DNA of 64,000 bases from CALDTK01 sp965213735 (GTDB lineage Bacteria > Bacteroidota > Bacteroidia > Chitinophagales > Saprospiraceae). Below, piece by piece: positions 61,457 through 64,000 of the stretch. How positions within the stretch are numbered: position 1 is the stretch's first letter; each line of letters begins with the position of its first letter. The position numbers and the translations under genes are program-made. The stretch is taken from assembly GCA_965213735.1 (NCBI GenBank), contig CBDCAB010000006.1:1178001-1242000 (forward strand). Reading direction: 5' to 3'. The notes under the pieces are model-generated. The model made no database searches. It saw nothing but the letters and a program-made list of their open reading frames with translations, and was not told the DNA's origin.

Positions 61457-64000
61457 TTAGCCTTGCGTAATACTTCGAACTGGAGTGGCTTTCGGACAAT
61501 CTTCATCGCCGCAATCGATAAAACCATCGCCATCATTGTCGATACCGTCATCGCAAATTTCATTGTTGATCAAGTAAAAATCATACTGCGCCGAAACACA
61601 GCTGGTGCCCGAGGCATTAATGCCTGTCATGGCGTCGAGATCAACGATGAAGTGCCCATGAGTCCAGCCCAAAGCAGCGCCATCGGGTGGATAAGAATAA
61701 CTGACGGTGTTGTCGCTGTCGACATCTGCCACTGTGCCACCGCTAATAGAGAATTTTACGCTTCCCACTTGATCAGACACTTCAGCGATAAGATTCCAGC
61801 GGGTGGGCAAATCTTGTCGATGATAGGTAGTCCCATTAACAATGGCTGAGCTGGTGCCATTATCGATGTCGTAAAAGCTGAGGCTAAGAATTTGCGCATC
61901 AGCATCGGCAATGGTGACCTGGCCCATATCAACCGGACATGAACTATCCGTCCAGCGGGCAGATATCGTGTAAGTCCCAGCTGCGTAGCCTGCATAATTG
62001 ACCGTCCCACTAGAAGTCGAAACGGGTGCTTGCCAGACGCCATTGATCGCAAACTGCACTTGTGTCTGCGTCGCTTCAGAGGCTACATCCAGGTGAATGA
62101 TGCCATTGCTTTGCCCGCAGGTCGCGTCAGTCGCAACAGCGGCTTGCGTTAAGGCTGGATAGGCGAGGTATACAACTACTTGAGAAGTGGTTGACTGATT
62201 GCCACAGTGGTCGGTAGCCGTCCACGTGCGGGTGACTGTCCGCTCGTTGGTACCAGGATTAGTCACTTCAGCGAGTGATGGTCCATCCAGAATTGGCGCT
62301 GCATCGCAATTATCCAGTAAGGTCGGATCATCTACAGGAACATTGACGTTTCCACAGACCGTCACCGGCGAATTAGGCTGGCTAAGTGTAGGCGGGGCAT
62401 TATCAATAAATCTGTAGATACGCTCGGCACGGATATCCGTTCCACAAGCTGTCTCAGCAGACCAGGTTCTGGTTATCACAAAGTTTCCTGGACAGGATCC
62501 TTCCGTTCGCACATCAACCGGTGTTATCTCTCCAAGATACGGACACTCAATGTCAATGATGTATGGATTAGACACCGGTACGGGAGCATCGCAAGGCAAG
62601 GTCTGGCTTGGAGCTAAGCCATACACGGGCACTGAAGCGCCACAAATAAATACCTCCACACAAACTGCCCGCTCCACCCCATTTTCATCCCTTATTCTCA
62701 CAGATATATTATCGCGACCGTAGGCTTCAGGCTTGGCGTCGTAGGTAAAGGTGAGGGCAGATTTTATTTTTGCTGTACCATAGGATGCGTTGTTGCTAAT
62801 CTCGACGATTTCAATCATTGATCCGCAGGACTGGGCGTCTATAGTATGCTCAAAGGAGTCGCCGCCGCACACGCGAGGGATCTCATAGCGTGCACTTGGA
62901 GAATTAGTCGCAGGATCGTTGACTTCAATCTCTTGTGAGAAGGAAGTGAGATAACCGTAGGTGCCGGAAGCGCCGCTCTTGCCGATAAGCAGGCTGGCTT
63001 GAAAGCGCTCAGCCGCTTGAAGGGTATTGAGCGGCGCAAGTGAAGTGTTGTTAACGACTATACTCGTTAGCGCGGAATTGCCAGCGACAGGCTTAATTAT
63101 TACGTCGGGGTCTTGCGACAAGGCATTTCCATTAAGCATTACTGAGCTGAGTGCATCTGTGGGTATGACCAGGTTTAAATTGTGATCGTCATCAATATTT
63201 CCGGTCGGAAACGTGAGAAAGGTGTTGCCTCGACAATCACCGGTGGCTGATGCCAAACCCATACCTACTTCATTGTTTATGGAGATCCCGGAGAAGTGGA
63301 ACACATAGGCAGGTCTGCTTGTAGAGATTAGGTGAGCATCGCCATTCGAGCCGGTGATCATAACTTTTTCCCATTCACCCGCATCCAGAGTGGCAAGGAT
63401 TGCAGGACTGCCATCGAGCCTTACCTCAGTATCATTGGCAGTAGCGACTACCACGGCGTAGTGTTGGTTGTTAAGACCTTTATGTTTTACCAGCACATAT
63501 TCAGTGCCCACGTAGCATTCGGGTACAAGTTGGTCTATACCTGCATCCAAGCCTGATGCGCAGACGTTGGTATGCTGCGAGCCAGACACCACCGTGATAG
63601 CTTTGTCTGAAATCACGCCGAGACCACTGACAGTTTGATTTGTCAAATCATCTCTGACCAAATAGGTTTCACCCCGATCAAGAACGACGGTATGAGGTGA
63701 ACTTATTCCACCAGCTAAAGTGAGCGCCGTCTCATCCCACTCGAAAGATATGGTCGTATTATCCTCTGTAGCCATAGCCGACACAAAGTGATATTCACCT
63801 TTCTCGAGGGCATTACTTCCCACCAAACTGCCATTGCAGAGGTACTGCGCAACTTGTGAGCCCGCTCGGAACTTGTTTCCAAGTGCCTGTTGACCCTTTA
63901 TAGTTACTAGAGCTTTATTATAAATACCACTAATATTATAGAGAACTTGAATAGGTTGATCTGACTCAACTATTATTCCTTTTCCAGTTTCAATCTGGTT
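61457..64000 (-). CDS. IgGFc-binding-like / HYR secreted protein, partial (5' end outside window)
   Basis: The frame is open to the window edge, so the N-terminus is missing; 847 residues are visible. The first about 430 residues resemble the IgGFc-binding-protein N-terminal domain (VESDQPIQVLYN, VVLDRGETYLVRDDL, ITVVSGSQHTNV, DQLVPECYVGTEYVLV, THLGN-type strands). Then come a bridging Ig-like domain with a Cys pair, two HYR-like domains (about 460-630), an SprB-like module closely related to ones in the HYR giant (ATCGQSNGIIHLDV, GTYTISARWTDSSCP), and a final calcium-type motif EICDDGIDNDGDGFIDCGDEDC. It stops 12 residues after that motif without any recognised type IX CTD. The stop is 23 bp before the cysteine-synthase-like gene. 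Confidence 0.82.
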   Translation of the reverse strand, partial: NQIETGKGIIVESDQPIQVLYNISGIYNKALVTIKGQQALGNKFRAGSQVAQYLCNGSLVGSNALEKGEYHFVSAMATEDNTTISFEWDETALTLAGGISSPHTVVLDRGETYLVRDDLTNQTVSGLGVISDKAITVVSGSQHTNVCASGLDAGIDQLVPECYVGTEYVLVKHKGLNNQHYAVVVATANDTEVRLDGSPAILATLDAGEWEKVMITGSNGDAHLISTSRPAYVFHFSGISINNEVGMGLASATGDCRGNTFLTFPTGNIDDDHNLNLVIPTDALSSVMLNGNALSQDPDVIIKPVAGNSALTSIVVNNTSLAPLNTLQAAERFQASLLIGKSGASGTYGYLTSFSQEIEVNDPATNSPSARYEIPRVCGGDSFEHTIDAQSCGSMIEIVEISNNASYGTAKIKSALTFTYDAKPEAYGRDNISVRIRDENGVERAVCVEVFICGASVPVYGLAPSQTLPCDAPVPVSNPYIIDIECPYLGEITPVDVRTEGSCPGNFVITRTWSAETACGTDIRAERIYRFIDNAPPTLSQPNSPVTVCGNVNVPVDDPTLLDNCDAAPILDGPSLAEVTNPGTNERTVTRTWTATDHCGNQSTTSQVVVYLAYPALTQAAVATDATCGQSNGIIHLDVASEATQTQVQFAINGVWQAPVSTSSGTVNYAGYAAGTYTISARWTDSSCPVDMGQVTIADADAQILSLSFYDIDNGTSSAIVNGTTYHRQDLPTRWNLIAEVSDQVGSVKFSISGGTVADVDSDNTVSYSYPPDGAALGWTHGHFIVDLDAMTGINASGTSCVSAQYDFYLINNEICDDGIDNDGDGFIDCGDEDCPKATPVRSITQG

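Overview
The window looks like a chromosomal segment from a moderately GC-rich, probably marine member of the Bacteroidetes, most likely a Saprospiraceae/Lewinella-type bacterium. The evidence is DUF3098 between ftsX and uppP, a YfhO-family protein, an exbB-exbD-exbD-tonB-folC cluster, a PorP/SprF protein, several proteins with the gliding-motility-type (type IX secretion, type B) C-terminal domain, and TAnnTTTG-like promoter elements without obvious Shine-Dalgarno sequences. No rRNA, tRNA, CRISPR array, transposase or phage gene was recognised.

Layout. 0-9.4 kb: housekeeping and envelope genes (ftsX, DUF3098, uppP, truB; a secreted alpha/beta hydrolase; gpsA; a YfhO protein; a GT4-like glycosyltransferase). 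9.4-14.2 kb: a visibly more AT-rich island with a LamG/repeat/type-B-CTD surface protein, an HTTM-like membrane protein, its small membrane partner and a MycE-like methyltransferase. 14.3-16.7 kb: a GT2 glycosyltransferase whose 5' end is disturbed next to the island, and a Wzx-type flippase. 16.7-24.7 kb: trmD, an FKBP isomerase, a thioredoxin-like protein, a coiled-coil membrane protein, folC and the TonB/ExbD/ExbD/ExbB energising system. The two exbD genes are separated by a gap holding a perfect 20-bp inverted repeat and a cluster of seven 9-bp mini-palindromes. 24.8-28.4 kb: a two-gene beta-oxidation unit (FadN-type fusion enzyme plus thiolase).

28.4-64 kb: one minus-strand block of giant secreted proteins. 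In transcription order these are an IgGFc-binding-like/HYR protein cut by the window edge, a cysteine-synthase-like enzyme, a 6,495-residue HYR-repeat protein, a 1,665-residue DUF11/SdrD_B/CTD protein, a PorP/SprF outer-membrane protein, and a roughly 2,000-residue cohesin-like/PKD/CTD protein placed 4 bp behind SprF. The HYR giant contains 22 tandem units of exactly 471 bp (157 residues, two HYR domains each), with long identical blocks that show recent duplication and gene conversion. Neither HYR protein carries a recognisable type IX C-terminal signal, while the neighbouring large proteins do.

Across the window a 13-14 base word, GTTTT(A/G/-)GCGAAAGC, recurs at least 13 times on both strands, in several reading frames and between genes. 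None was found in the AT-rich island or in the 471-bp array. It behaves like a genome-wide DNA signal and is, together with the HYR giant, the most unusual feature of the window.
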